Shown in pieces: positions 21,302-32,922 of a stretch of DNA of 64,000 nucleotides. The stretch spans positions 1,178,001 to 1,242,000 of the forward strand of contig NOKP01000010.1 in NCBI GenBank assembly GCA_002682825.1, written 5' to 3'. Source of the DNA: Neonectria sp. B-13 (lineage: Eukaryota > Ascomycota > Sordariomycetes > Hypocreales > Nectriaceae). The notes under the pieces are model-generated. The model did no database searches and had not been told where the DNA came from. It worked only from the letters and a program-made list of their open reading frames with translations. The position numbers and the translations under genes are program-made. How positions within the stretch are numbered: position 1 is the first letter of the stretch; each line of letters opens with the position of its first letter.

Positions 21302-24300
21302 TAGGGTAGCCTCCATCCATCCATGCGGCTATCGCCCACAACACCCGCAACACCCACACACACCTCACCCACGCACAATGCTGCAGCAGCATGCACCGCA
21401 CAGCGCAACACCAACTGGAGGCTGTTGCACACCCACTCACACATCCTCAGAATCAGACCTGCGTCTGCAGCCTGTACCTCCGCTGCATCGCACCGCACTG
21501 CGCACCGCGCACTGCACATCTGCACGCATCTGCACCTCACCTGCACTTAACCCAGTTACCCAGCTGCTGCTCCCACCCAGCAACTGCATGGCCGGCGCCC
21601 GCATCTCTGCTCCGTTTCCTCCTCGCTGGCGGCCCTCACCTTTGGCGTTGCGCTTTCGGTGGGCAAGTGGGTGGCCCGCGGCTGTTCCTGTGTGGGCATG
21701 CGTTGGTGGGCTCGTGCTTGGGCTCGTGCTCGTGCTCAACCTCATGTTGTCTCATCCTCTCGTTCTCGCAATTGCTCTCTCACTCTCTCACTCTCTCGCC
21801 CGCACTCACTCGCGGATCTTCTTCTCAAGTATGTAAGTACGAAGTACGAATACTTCGGTACTTCTTATTTACTTCCCCTCCAGCTGCTAGACATTCAAGC
21901 CACCCTCTCTCCTCCCTCCACCTCCCGTCCCATGTCCCAAACACCACCCACGTCACATCCAGCACCAGCAACCCATGCCATGTCTGTCGGTCGTGATTTG
22001 CGGGCCGTCATGGCGGGTTGGCGGGCTTCAACTGTATGCATTTGGGTTCCCTTCTCTTCTGTCTTGTTGCCCGATGAAGTAGATCATCCCCAAGTTCGAC
22101 GCAAGGCACTGCGTGTTGCGTTGTTGTTGTTGTTTCTCCTTTCTATCCTGCAGTATCTTAGTCTCCCGTTTCACACCTCACAATCAAGGCACCTGACAAA
22201 GGGGACCCGCTCACACGCTCCCTCCCGCCCACTGGCCCGGCGGGTTGCCGCTACCGGTGCCCGCTGCCGCTCTCGCTGACGTGCCACCACAATCTGCACC
22301 CAGCCCAGAGCAAAGACAGAGAGGGATGGATCTGGCTTGATCTGGCTGGGCACCTCAAGCTTGGCTCAAGCATTCAAACACGCCGCCGCTGTGCCACACG
22401 CCAACACCATTTGGACTTGCTTTTTCTTGAACTCTTCTCGTAAGGGCGCTAGCGAGTCTATTCGCCGAGGTTTGTTGTGGCTTTCTGTTGGCGTGCGTGT
22501 CAGATTTCCGCCCGATATTCCTCATCTGCCCTCACGGTTTCCGGTTCATGCCACATGCTTCCCGTCCCGCCGCGTTAGATAGACCTTGGTTGTTCATGGA
22601 AAGCATCCGCACCGACAACCTTCTGGGCTTGACTCTCTTCGGCTGGGATGAGCCGCCACAAGATCAGAGGCGCCATGGCCAATGATGCGAGGATGAAGAA
22701 ATGAGTGACGGAGGGCCCAGCCCGGTCCGTTCTCAGTGATCGATCCCATCCCTGCCAGCGGGCTCATCCCATCCCGTCTCATCCATGCCTCTACACCCAT
22801 GTTCATGTCTCGCTCCCATCCACGCCCTAGACACCAAAGAGTCAAAGGTTCTCACCACAACCGGGCCGACCAATTCTCGTCCACTTAACAGTTTCCCATA
22901 CTCGGTTTGCTGCGGTGGACGACCAAGGCAACCTGCCTACCTATTGCCAGTACCTAGTAGTAGGCAAGAACCAAGGTAGCCTTCAAGTTTAGAGCGGTAG
23001 CGTGGCCGCCCCAGGGGTTGCCGCCTTGTCCACATCCGACGATCCGCCCACGGGCCCCTCCCCCTAATACCGCTGACTACAGCAGTCAGTACGTACTATG
23101 AGCACGTCTTGGGCCCTTGCTGCAGGACATTGGTATTCAGGGATCTCTCCACCCAAAATATCCGTAAAAATAAAAGAGATCGCGCGAGCTTGCGCGCTGC
23201 CGTCCCGACAGGTCGCAGGTCACGGGTCAGCTAGGTAGGTACGCAGCTCGGCAGCTCACAGATAATGGTAACGCCGCGTTAACGTGCAGTCGTCTGAGGT
23301 ATTCCCGAACTTGGCATTCTGCCCGCGCACAACTCCGCGCACGACCGTCTCCACGACCGACCGACTCCAGAGAAACACCTAGGGGCCCCTCGCACAAACT
23401 CCACCTGGGTGCACACGAAGAAACACTTGCTACGTATCCACAAGAATCATCCGTCATGCAGGCCTGCGCAGGTAGTCTGCCCCTCCAAGAGCCGCCTACT
23501 TACTAAGTACGCACTAGGCACGAGGGACCAGTCGTCCGCAACAACAAACGACTTGGCTGTTAATGAGCCAGCAGTCCCTAGTATTCTTGCACTCAGTTGC
23601 GTTCCCCTGAGAGCAAAGTACGTGGTACTCGCAAGGGTCCACTTGCGCCGACACGCAGAGGGACATTTGCTATATTTGTACACTCCTGTGCAACCTTGAG
23701 AGCGTTCCTTGCCTCTAAAAGATGCTGGCTCCTCATCGCCTTCATGTCATGTGACTGGCTGCCTTCACCTTACCCAGTGAGTGGGGCAAGTACGAGCAGT
23801 TTGAAAACAAAAGGCGGACTGAGATGCAAATTTGACAATCAACCAGGCTTCTTCCTACTGAGGGAGGTACGGCATATAATTCCACGGCATTCGGTGCAAT
23901 GCGTACTGCGGGCATGTACGTATTTATGCAAGAGGATTTCAGGTGTCAAATAAACTCACATGCTCATTTGGTGGATGCCACGCTCTATGCAGTGCATGCC
24001 CTCCTTACCTCCCTATCTGGTCGCGGCTGGCGCAATCGCGACTGACTCGTAGGTAAGCGGATGCGGAACTGAGAACGCGGATGTCCTGAGACCAACGCGT
24101 TTAAGCATCAATAGTAGGGAACGCCTCCCATACGCAAAGGCCCAAACCCACAATCCCTTCTAGGATTGTGTAGACTTGAGTCACGGGTCTCAAACCCACT
24201 CCGGACAACAGGGTTAGGCAGGATCTAACGGGTTGAGTAAGGGGGGCCTGGCTGAACGATCTCTCTACGAGTCACTTCGTAATTTGCACCTAAGCCCGAG

Positions 24301-25183
24301 GATGACTTATCATGCCAGGGCTCGCCCTTCAGGTGCTGAATTACGACAGACCTGCTACATGGTACGTAGTATTAGATGCCCTGAACAGCTCTGCCCGTAC
24401 CTGAGCATGTGATCTTCCACGGAAACGCATCGTGAGCCACCACTCTGGCGAGGCTAAAGGCATTACAAATTCCCGACACCCACGTCCAAAGGAAACTTCC
24501 ACCCGACCAAGACTCAGACACGTCCTCTGGAATCGACATCTCCGGCTAAGACTGTCCTGTCCACCTGTCTGTCAACGATGGGGCCACACGCACCAGAACC
24601 GTCGCGCGAGTCTGGATTCACCGCGGTGTCAGCCACGGGTGATCTAAACTCCCTTGCACAAGGGACATGCCGTAGGTGTGTCTCACCTGGTCCAAAGCCC
24701 TTTCGGTTTCCCTCTCCACCCCTGTCGTGCTGTAAGTCTGGTTCAGTGCGGCGGTAGGACAAGAGGCCCGGTCCATGATTGTCTTGAGACAAGGGGAGGA
24801 ACGAAACAAAGAAGGAAATATTGTATGTAGCCAGCGCACACCCCCTAGCCGCATCCCTCTGAGAGACAGGGCGCTGTTGGTCTGACCTTTTTGTCAGTTG
24901 GGGGAATGGCATTTGGTGTAATGTCAATCAATCGTTGACACACATGATAGATCCGTGCTGGAGATCAAATGCCAACCCACACCGTTTGTTCCCCAGGCTA
25001 TGTCTACTCTATCTATCCAACTGGTAATGAGTCTGTCAGTCTGTCATTTTACTTGCTAGCTAGTCTGCATGCAGGAAAGGTAAATTAAGAGATAGATAGA
25101 TGGTGCAGGCAAAAAGCAAGGGTGTCTGTCTGTCTGCCTATCGAGCGACGGCAAGCGAGAACGGCAAAAGAAAAGATCATGTC

Positions 25184-25287
25184 TGTCGGTGGAGAGGCTC
25201 GAACTCTCGACCTTTGGATGTCCCTGACCTATGGCCAAGTCATATGTTATATGAGACCAACGCTCTAACCAACTGAGCCACACCGAC
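25184..25287 (-). tRNA. trnM-CAT: Elongator tRNA-Met(CAT) with 30-nt intron
   Basis: Cloverleaf on the minus strand: acceptor GTCGGTG (25287-25281) with CACCGAC (25191-25185) and discriminator A (25184). D arm GCTC/GAGC, T arm GAGAG-TTCGAGC-CTCTC. The anticodon stem TTGGT/TCCAA has a T-T pair at 31:39, as in yeast elongator tRNA-Met, and the loop is CTCATAA with CAT at 25253-25251. The intron (25249-25220) follows base 37, and its ATATGA can pair with the anticodon. It is an elongator, not an initiator: it starts with G1-C72 and has a normal TTC in the T loop. A T4 run at 25174-25171 could terminate Pol III. Mature length is 74 nt. Confidence 0.93.
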
Positions 25288-26341
25288 GGAGATGGTGGAT
25301 GAGCAACTAGGCCCTATCCGGATGGTGTTGGACTGATCAAAGATGTAGATATGGAGGTATAGGAAGTAGGTTGGTGCTTAGGGTAGATCGGGTTGTAATC
25401 CGGAGTCGCTGTGTGGATGGCGGTAAACACGACGGGAGGAGCTCTGTCTTTGGCTATGGAGAGATGTTAAGGTAAGGGGGATCTCTAATTTCTAACAAGT
25501 CGAGCGTTCTACCATGTGTATCCGGGTAGTCAACCGCTCTTGAAGTCTACGGACTACCTGAATTGCTGAACTACTTTGGTAGTAGCTACAAAATCGAAGC
25601 CAGTGAATAATGCTTCTGAAAGTATTGACTGTGACTGGGTATAGGCAGGACCCTGAAGACGAGGTCCCTGTTTCCCCTCACCTGCCGCATGTCTCGTCCG
25701 CCTGTTCTTTGTGACGTGTGTGACCCTGATGACCTGATGGAATTCGGAACCCGTATGTAATTCGTTGTTTGGGGGGGTGCTTCTTGGTGGGGCACAGACA
25801 TGGACTCCAAAGATGCACTCAACGAGAATACCATCAGAGTGACAAAATCACAGTATCACCGCCAGCTTGTACTGTATGCACTTCTCTTCCGGCCATTGAC
25901 CTGTCGTTGTTGTTCCTTCGCTTCAACTCATGACTCATTACTCTAACGCTTCACATCGGAGACAGAAAAAAAACCTTGTATGCGCTAGAGCAGAAAACAT
26001 GCTAGCCTGAGCCTCCAGGGTAACCCGATTTTTCCCTCCTCTTCCATCTTAGCCGCTAGAAAGTTGGAGGTCACAGTGCTTACAGGCGGTCTCTTGTTCC
26101 AGTATCGGAGCCCCCGCCACCAATCAAGACCCCGCACCTGCCGGTACCCCGCCGCCCCTCGCGCTCGATTTTGCAGTGTGCGTCCTCGTCTCGGAGCCCC
26201 AATCGACCCAGCCCAAGGAAATTTTTCTACTTCATAGCTCTTCCTCCCGCTCCCTTCTTTTCCTTCTTCCTCTCCTCCATACAATCTTCTCATCACACCC
26301 GACTCTCACAGCTTCACAGCTTCTTCAATTGATCAGACACA
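25288..26341. other. Upstream region between tRNA-Met and SHMT
   Basis: 1.05 kb, promoter and leader of the SHMT gene. It contains a perfect Gcn4/CPC1 palindrome at 25930-25938 and a pyrimidine-rich stretch before the ATG (26220-26340). No gene seen. Confidence 0.6.
25930..25938. promoter_or_regulatory. Gcn4/CPC1-type site ATGACTCAT upstream of SHMT
   Basis: ATGACTCAT is the ideal 9-bp palindromic binding site of the bZIP regulator Gcn4 (CPC1/CpcA in filamentous fungi). It sits about 404 bp before the SHMT start. Cross-pathway control of one-carbon and amino-acid genes makes it plausible. Confidence 0.55.
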
Positions 26342-28042
26342 ATGGCTCCCCCCAATGCCGAGTATGCGCTCTCCGAGTCTCACAAGGAGGTCAGTTTCAC
26401 CCCGCCACTGACGAGCTTCTTGTCTTGTCTCGTCCCGCCGAGAAGAGAACCGCCAGTCGACTGACTCACCTGTATAGATGCTCGAGAAGTCCCTCGTTGA
26501 CTCCGACCCGGAGGTCGCCTCCATCATGGTACGTCTTCCCTCCCTTCGCATTGCCTTGCATTGCCTTGCATTGCCACGACCTTGATGCACCCACTAACAC
26601 CCCCAACAGAAGGATGAGATTCAGCGCCAGCGCGAGTCCATTATCCTCATCGCCTCCGAGAACATCACCTCCCGTGCCGTCTTCGATGCTCTTGGCTCTC
26701 CCATGTCCAACAAGTACTCTGAGGGCTACCCCGGCGCCCGTTACTACGGTGGCAACCAGCACATCGACCAGATCGAGCTGCTCTGCCAGCGCCGTGCCCT
26801 CGAGGCCTTCCACGTCGACTCGGAGAAGTGGGGTGTTAACGTCCAGTGCCTTTCCGGCAGCCCCGCCAACCTCCAGGTCTACCAGGCCATCATGCCCCCT
26901 CACGGCCGTCTCATGGGCCTTGATCTTCCCCACGGTGGCCATCTGAGCCACGGCTACCAGACCCCCCAGCGAAAGTGAGTGAGACCATACAAGCTGAATA
27001 TCGCGACTTGGCACCCAAATACTTGAACTTCGGAAACTGACCGCCCCTTAGGATCTCCGCTGTCTCTACCTACTTCGAGACCATGCCCTACCGCGTCGAC
27101 CTCGACACCGGTATCATTGACTATGACACCCTCGAGAAGAACGCCCAGCTCTACCGCCCCAAGATCCTTGTTGCCGGTACCTCTGCCTACTGCCGTCTCA
27201 TCGACTACGCTCGCATGCGCAAGATTGCCGACTCCGTTGGTGCTTACCTCGTTGTCGATATGGCCCACATCTCCGGCCTCGTCGCCGCCGAGGTCATCCC
27301 TTCCCCCTTCCTCTACGCCGACGTTGTCACCACCACCACCCACAAGTCTCTCCGTGGTCCCCGTGGAGCCATGATCTTCTTCCGCAAGGGCGTTCGCTCC
27401 GTCAACCCCAAGACTGGCGCCGAGACCCTGTACGACCTTGAGAACCCCATCAACTTCTCCGTCTTCCCCGGCCACCAGGGTGGCCCCCACAACCACACCA
27501 TCACCGCCCTGGCTGTTGCCCTCAAGCAGGCTTCCACACCCGACTTCAAGATCTACCAGGAGAAGGTTGTCTCCAACGCCAAGACCCTGGAGAACACCTT
27601 CAAGACCCTCGGCCACAAGCTCGTCTCCGACGGCACCGACAGCCACATGGTCCTCATCGACCTCCGCCAGCACAGCCTGGACGGTGCCCGTGTCGAGGCC
27701 GTCCTTGAGCAGATCAACATTGCCTGCAACAAGAACTCCATCCCCGGCGACAAGAGCGCTCTCACCCCTTGTGGTATCCGCATTGGCACCCCTGCCATGA
27801 CTTCGCGTGGCTTCGGAGAGAAGGAGTTCGAGCGTGTCGCCCAGTACATTGACGATTCCATCAAGATCTGCAAGGAGGTCCAGGCTTCTCTCCCCAAGGA
27901 GGCCAACAAGCTCAAGGACTTCAAGGCCAAGGTTGCCGGTGGCGAGGTTCAGAAGATCAACGACCTTCGCAAGGAGATCTCCGCCTGGTGCATCAGCTTC
28001 CCTCTCCCCGTCGAGGGGTGGCGCCTGGATGCCGGCATCTAA
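26342..28042 (+). CDS. SHM2: Serine hydroxymethyltransferase, cytosolic
   Basis: Four exons: 26342-26389, 26478-26528, 26610-26974 and 27052-28042, giving 484 residues. The PLP enzyme turns serine plus tetrahydrofolate into glycine plus 5,10-methylene-THF, the main one-carbon source for purines, thymidylate and methionine. Diagnostic motifs are [17 protein letters not shown] near the N-terminus, [15 protein letters not shown], and the PLP-lysine segment [17 protein letters not shown], with [17 protein letters not shown] after it. There is no mitochondrial presequence (starts [16 protein letters not shown]), so this is the cytosolic form. Exon 2 is only 51 nt. Intron 2 contains a 10-bp tandem repeat (CATTGCCTTG, 26549-26575). 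Codon use is strongly C-ending, fitting high expression. A Gcn4-type site lies upstream. Confidence 0.97.
26549..26575. repeat. 10-bp tandem repeat in SHMT intron 2
   Basis: CATTGCCTTG repeated 2.7 times inside the 81-nt second intron. Slippage repeat; it does not touch the splice sites. Confidence 0.85.
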
Positions 28043-29423
28043 ACTGCCAGCTACCTTCCCGACAGCGGTTGTCTAGCTTAAAGGCAACTCAAGTTCTTCA
28101 ACACGAGCGATTGACAGGCAGGTCAATGCGCGGGGCAGCCCATTTTCATCAAAAGGGGTGTTCCAAAACCAAACGAAAGCGGCGGCATTTAACATGGATG
28201 AGGCAAATGGCGAAACGTTCAACAGCATGCATTTCATCAAGGCGCAATAACTAGTGGTTTGATATCTTTGGGTTTTCAAGGGATGTGTTTGTGGTATCAA
28301 AAATCCTTCAACAAAAACGGATTGGGTGGTGGGAGTTGGGTTTATGGGTATCTGGGATGACGCCTTTGGTCTTCTCTGTCTGTGAGGACAACCGAGTAGC
28401 TGAATTCAAGAATGAGTTTCAGTACCGCTTCGATGTTTCTTTCGTGCCTTGATTTGATTCAGGAGCTCCCACAAGAGCCGAGCCACGCATGCTAGAGACG
28501 AAATCTTTTCGTTCATGGGTTTCCATTGCCTACTCGTAACTATCCACACCCTCGCACTCGCGCACATAGGCATCATCTCCCTTGTCCCTCCACTCACTCA
28601 ACCCCCCAGCCACGACACGTCTGCGGATCAATCCAACTGTGTTCTTTACCATGACCAGCAAACCATCACGTACCAGCGCCTGCCGCCAACCGAACCATCA
28701 TATATATCAAACACTCGGGCCCACCAACTCCCCAATCCGCCCGATTCCATGTCCACGGCATCACGGCCCGTAAACAAGCCCCCGTTTCAGCCCGGGGTAA
28801 GCCAAATCCGTACATGTTTTAATTTTCCAAAGGACCAGCGCAGGAATTAGTAAAGAAAAAAGAGCCCTTCGAGATGACAACAGGGACAGGGCGCCGGTGA
28901 TCCGCCAGGCGTAGTCATCGTTCGTTCCTAGGTATATTCGGCATGTCTGTCTTCCCCAATGCTGCCATACTGTGTACATTCCCTGCCTTTTAGACAAACG
29001 CCGCAGAAAATGATGTGTAAGCTCAGAAAATAAGGAGGTCCTGGAAACATGAAGAGAAGCAGGAAATCAAAGACGGGATAAGGAAAAGTGCCAACTTTGG
29101 GGGGGTTGGTATACCTGCTAAGGGGTATGAGTGAGATCGAGGAGAAGGGGTAATTGAAGGCAAAGCAGATATAAAATGCAGGTAATACGCGGGGGTTGTA
29201 CAAAAGGGAAACTGGACCACACTGATGTGCTCCCTTGATGGTATCGTAGGGTTTGCTGTCCAAGTCGGCAGTTTTGCTAATCTCATAGTCATGGCTAGCA
29301 GTCGACGTTATTTGCCGCGCCCATCATTCAGCGTATCTTCGATCGCATTCATGGCCGAGTTGTAAACGGCCAGGCCTTGTGCCGCCACCACTACCTCGCC
29401 GAGTTCCGGAAGCCTTGTCTGGC
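28043..29423. other. Convergent intergenic region between SHMT and SPT7
   Basis: 1.4 kb between two 3' ends. AT-richer than coding DNA; no gene, RNA or repeat recognised beyond the expected 3' UTRs. Confidence 0.55.
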
Positions 29424-32400
29424 CTACTGAGCAATACTCTCCGGGCTCATCATGCCGATCGTGTCGTCCTTGTCCGTCTGGCTTTGCATACTGTCCGTCC
29501 GCTCCATGCTGGGCGCCAGCGCAAGAACGGCAGGGTTGGGAACTACACCTGTGGTGACTGACATGGACTTCTTCTTGCCAGGAATATTGCTGTTGGGCCC
29601 GCCCCTCGGGGATGGATTTAACTTGGCTTCGGCCGCCGCGGCCTCCAGCTTCTTCTTCTTCTTGGCAAGGGCAAGCTGTTCCTTGGGGGGACGCTTCTGA
29701 GCGGTGACAATCTTTCCGCTGGCACCCAGACGAGGGCGGGGTTTCTTCTGTTTGGTAGGGAGGTCTTCATCCTCGACGAGAGGTTGGTCGCCATTGGCAT
29801 GAAGCTTGGCCAGGAAGAAGTTCTTGACCAAGCCAACCTGCTCCTGAATGTTCTCCCTGGTAACCGGCTCCGATGGCGTGGGCGAATCGAACAGATCTTC
29901 AGTGGAGGTTCCCGCAGTCTGAGTCTGCATCTGGTATTGGTTGCGGACCCTGCTTTGAAGGAGATGCAAGGGCACAGATATCATGTCCAGACCCATTTCC
30001 TTGTCCAGACCTAAGGCACGGAAGCCGAAGAAGTCTTCGCCGAGATCTTCAGCAAAGTCGCCGCTAACAAATTGTTCGCTGCCGTCGTTGAAGGCACCAA
30101 CTCCGTCAGCACCCGATTCTCCTGTCAGAGCAGGGCGGAGGAGGTCTGTTAGATGTAGCTTCATTCTTTCATGAAGCCCACCAAGCTTGGAGCTCAGTCT
30201 GTCAACATCGTCCTTGGCATAAATCTCCAGCGTAGAAAGGTCGGTGCCGCTCTCGTCCAGGGTGTGCAATATGACCTCTTCAGGTGTAAATCGAGGCACA
30301 AACTTAGGCCCGTCGGTCGCCGATGGGACTGCCCTCTTCTCAACCTCGTTGTAAACGTTGAATGTCCGGATCAGCTTCTCGAAGTAATCCACCACGACTC
30401 CCGTAAAGGTATCAATGGCCGAGGGTTGAAGTTCCTCGAATCCAGTAGTGTACAGGATCTTAGCGATGGACCGTTTCAGGGCAATTTGGCAAGTCTCGGC
30501 AGACATTACGGGGCCGTCGTCGCTGACAAAATGTGGCTCGATGTCGTGTTCTACAAATGCCTGCATGTTCGACTTGGGAAACTGGTTGGTATAGACCTTG
30601 AGAGTGTCAGTAAACAGTGACCACGGGGTGCAACATGCAAACATACCTGAGTTTGCACTTGCATCTGCTTGATCACAGAGATCTTCGTTGCAAGCTTCCT
30701 CGTCTCCTGGATCTGGTGCATGTTTTCGTCCATTTTCCTCGCGAGACGACCTTTCGGGGCGGTGAAAGTCCCAGCTGGCACTAGGTGAAGAAACTCTTCA
30801 TGCTGATTGATGACCTGTCCTTCCCCATCTTCCACCCACTGAAGCTTCGGTTGGATGTCCGGAATGTTGCTCAGCGCGTCGTAGTAGTCAGGGATCACCT
30901 TGTCCGCCTCCTCCTCAATCTCGGCAGCTAGGGTCTCGGATGGCTTCGTCACAGACTCTTTCCCACCCACGGCGTCGGAGTTGGCCTGGGCCTCTGCGTC
31001 TCTCTGATGCTTCAAGAATCGACGCATGCCAGCTTTGGTGCGGACCAATGCTGGGGCATCGACGTTGAACTTGTTGTCCTTGAAGAGGAGAAAGCGCTCC
31101 TTGGCGACCAGGGCACGGTCTTTCTTGGTGGTCTGTTTCCAGATCTTGTATTCCTCGTCCTCGTAGACCTGCTCAACGGCTTCGCCAAATGCCTGGTTCA
31201 ATGCCATGCCATTGAGACTGGGCCCATCAATGTCCATGGCATCGGCATTGCTTCCGAGTCCCGAATGCCCGTTGATACCGCCAGGAGTTATAGATCCAGC
31301 TATTGGAGGGGTGGCGAAGCCATTACTTCCATCCACAGCTTCAGAGCCTTCACGGCCGGCCTTGAGAAGACCGTTCACCTGCAAGATGGGCTTCTGGTCA
31401 ATGGCCGGGGTATCTTCCTTTTGGTCGTGTGCTTTTCGTGACTTATTTGCACCTTTGGAGCCGCCTGCTTTTCGGCCCCGCGAGGACATGATGGGTTCGT
31501 CGTCCGAGTCATCGCCGGCGTCATCTTCGCCGCCGTTTTGTTTTCGTCGCTCCTCGGCTTCGACTTCCGCCCGGGGCCTGATGGTGAGATCCGGGATGAG
31601 AGGAATCAGCTTCTCCGCCTCCTTCCTCATACCATTCGCCATGCGTCGAAGGGGATGGTTCATATCCTGGTTGTATTTAAGGCAGTTGTCCCAGATCAGG
31701 TTAAGATCTACGACAAAGTCGGCCTTAGACTTGTAGGACAACGATTTCAGTTTCTTGGTCATCGAACCAAGGTCCATGGGGTTTTTAATAACTGTGAATA
31801 TGTCAGTTGGGTTGGATGGTGTGGAGCCGCCGTTGGCATCTCACAATTGTAGTAATCGGGCGCGTCCCTCTTGTTCACCCTTGTCAGGAAAGGGGTAGAA
31901 TATTCGGTATGCGCCTTCAGCTCTGTCAAGACCTTCTCCACGGCCTCGTAGAGCTCCTCCTGGTTGACATTCTCCTCGCTGGCCCACTTGCTCCGATTCT
32001 TTCGGACCTCGTTCATCAACAGTCGAAGTTCGGCATCCGAGGCGCGGACTTGATCGCGCTTCATATCTATCCTAGCGATAAGATGCTTGAGGGTTAGGCT
32101 GGATGCGCCTAGATTTGCGCTGCTGAGAGAGCCGTGATTTGTGGCCTGGGTATTGATGTTGATCGAAGTGTGGTTGTGGTCCATCTCGGCCTGAAGTTGC
32201 TTCTCGGAGTCTTCGAGTTGCTGTTGTTCCAGCATGGCTGCACGGTCATTTTCCAGAGTGTGAAAGATCGTGTGGAAACTCCTCCGCGCAGCTTCCTCGG
32301 TTGCTGTCCGGGCCTCCTCCAACTTCTTTATGGCGTCCTCGCCGGACTTGTCTTTGCTCTGCGAGCTATCTTGTTCCTTGGACTTGTCGCCTTGTTTTCC

Positions 32401-32922
32401 CGGTGATGTAACCGAGTGGACAGGGGAACTACCGGATTTGGAAGGGGACAGCAACGAGTTCGCGGCAGCGACGGCGGCAGTCTGTGACTTGGCCACGGGC
32501 GGCACGGGTTCGTCTTCTTCGTCTTCGTCTTCGTCATCATCGTAGTCGTCTTCGTTGATGGTTCGCTTCGCCTTCTTGAGTGGCGGTTCCTTGATAGGCT
32601 CGTGATCGGTAGTGGGTGGGATGACCACGGCGGATTCGGCCGGGGAGCGGCGCAGCGCGTTGATCGCGGGATAGTTGTAGGAACCATCATCGGCAAATAG
32701 CAGCGCGACCTTGTCTTCGGTCTTGCGATAGAGATCTGCGAAGAGGGCGCGTCGGTTCTCTTCTTCGATATCAAGTTGTGCCTCAGGCATCAATGAGATG
32801 GAGTTATCGACGGGGGTCTGGGTACGCGCTGAAGCATCATCAAGATGGTGTAGACTTCGACTGGAGTTTGCATGATGCAAAGGGGGGGGATGCCAGGCGG
32901 ACTGGCCGTTGGAGAACGACAT
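29424..32922 (-). CDS. SPT7: SAGA complex subunit Spt7 (bromodomain and histone fold)
   Basis: Three exons: 32922-31845, 31791-30647 and 30596-29424, giving 1131 residues. Spt7 scaffolds the SAGA histone-acetyltransferase co-activator. The N-terminal region is disordered with a basic NLS (PLKKAKRT) next to an acidic run of Asp/Glu. The bromodomain covers about residues 310-410: [16 protein letters not shown] spans the exon 1/2 join and the acetyl-lysine Asn is in [18 protein letters not shown]. Exon 3 opens with a histone fold ([20 protein letters not shown], then [18 protein letters not shown]), which in yeast pairs with Taf10. The conserved [19 protein letters not shown] follows. The C-terminus is basic and rich in Lys/Ala. 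Start at Met 32922 ([10 protein letters not shown]): upstream open frame starts with a non-ATG codon and is hydrophobic, so I leave it out. Confidence 0.93.

Larger units (their letters stand above)
17289..25183. other. Gene desert upstream of SSN6 (about 7.9 kb)
   Basis: No protein gene can be supported on either strand. Open frames up to 383 codons (minus, 21126-19975) are low-complexity Pro/Ser/Leu translations of GC-rich DNA and cross an ambiguous base. From about 19.1 to 21.3 kb the + strand looks G-rich; from about 21.3 to 22 kb it looks C-rich. The region holds four perfect GGTACGTACC palindromes, a cluster of five GGTAAG motifs, GGCAA and CTCACT short tandem repeats and CTGCAC repeats. 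Likely contents are a long SSN6 promoter or 5' leader and possibly unannotated non-coding transcripts; this is inference. Confidence 0.5.

Noticed and set aside
26954..27673. 239-codon minus-strand open frame opposite SHMT
   Set aside because: Antisense shadow of a codon-biased gene; Val/Gly/Leu-rich without domain.
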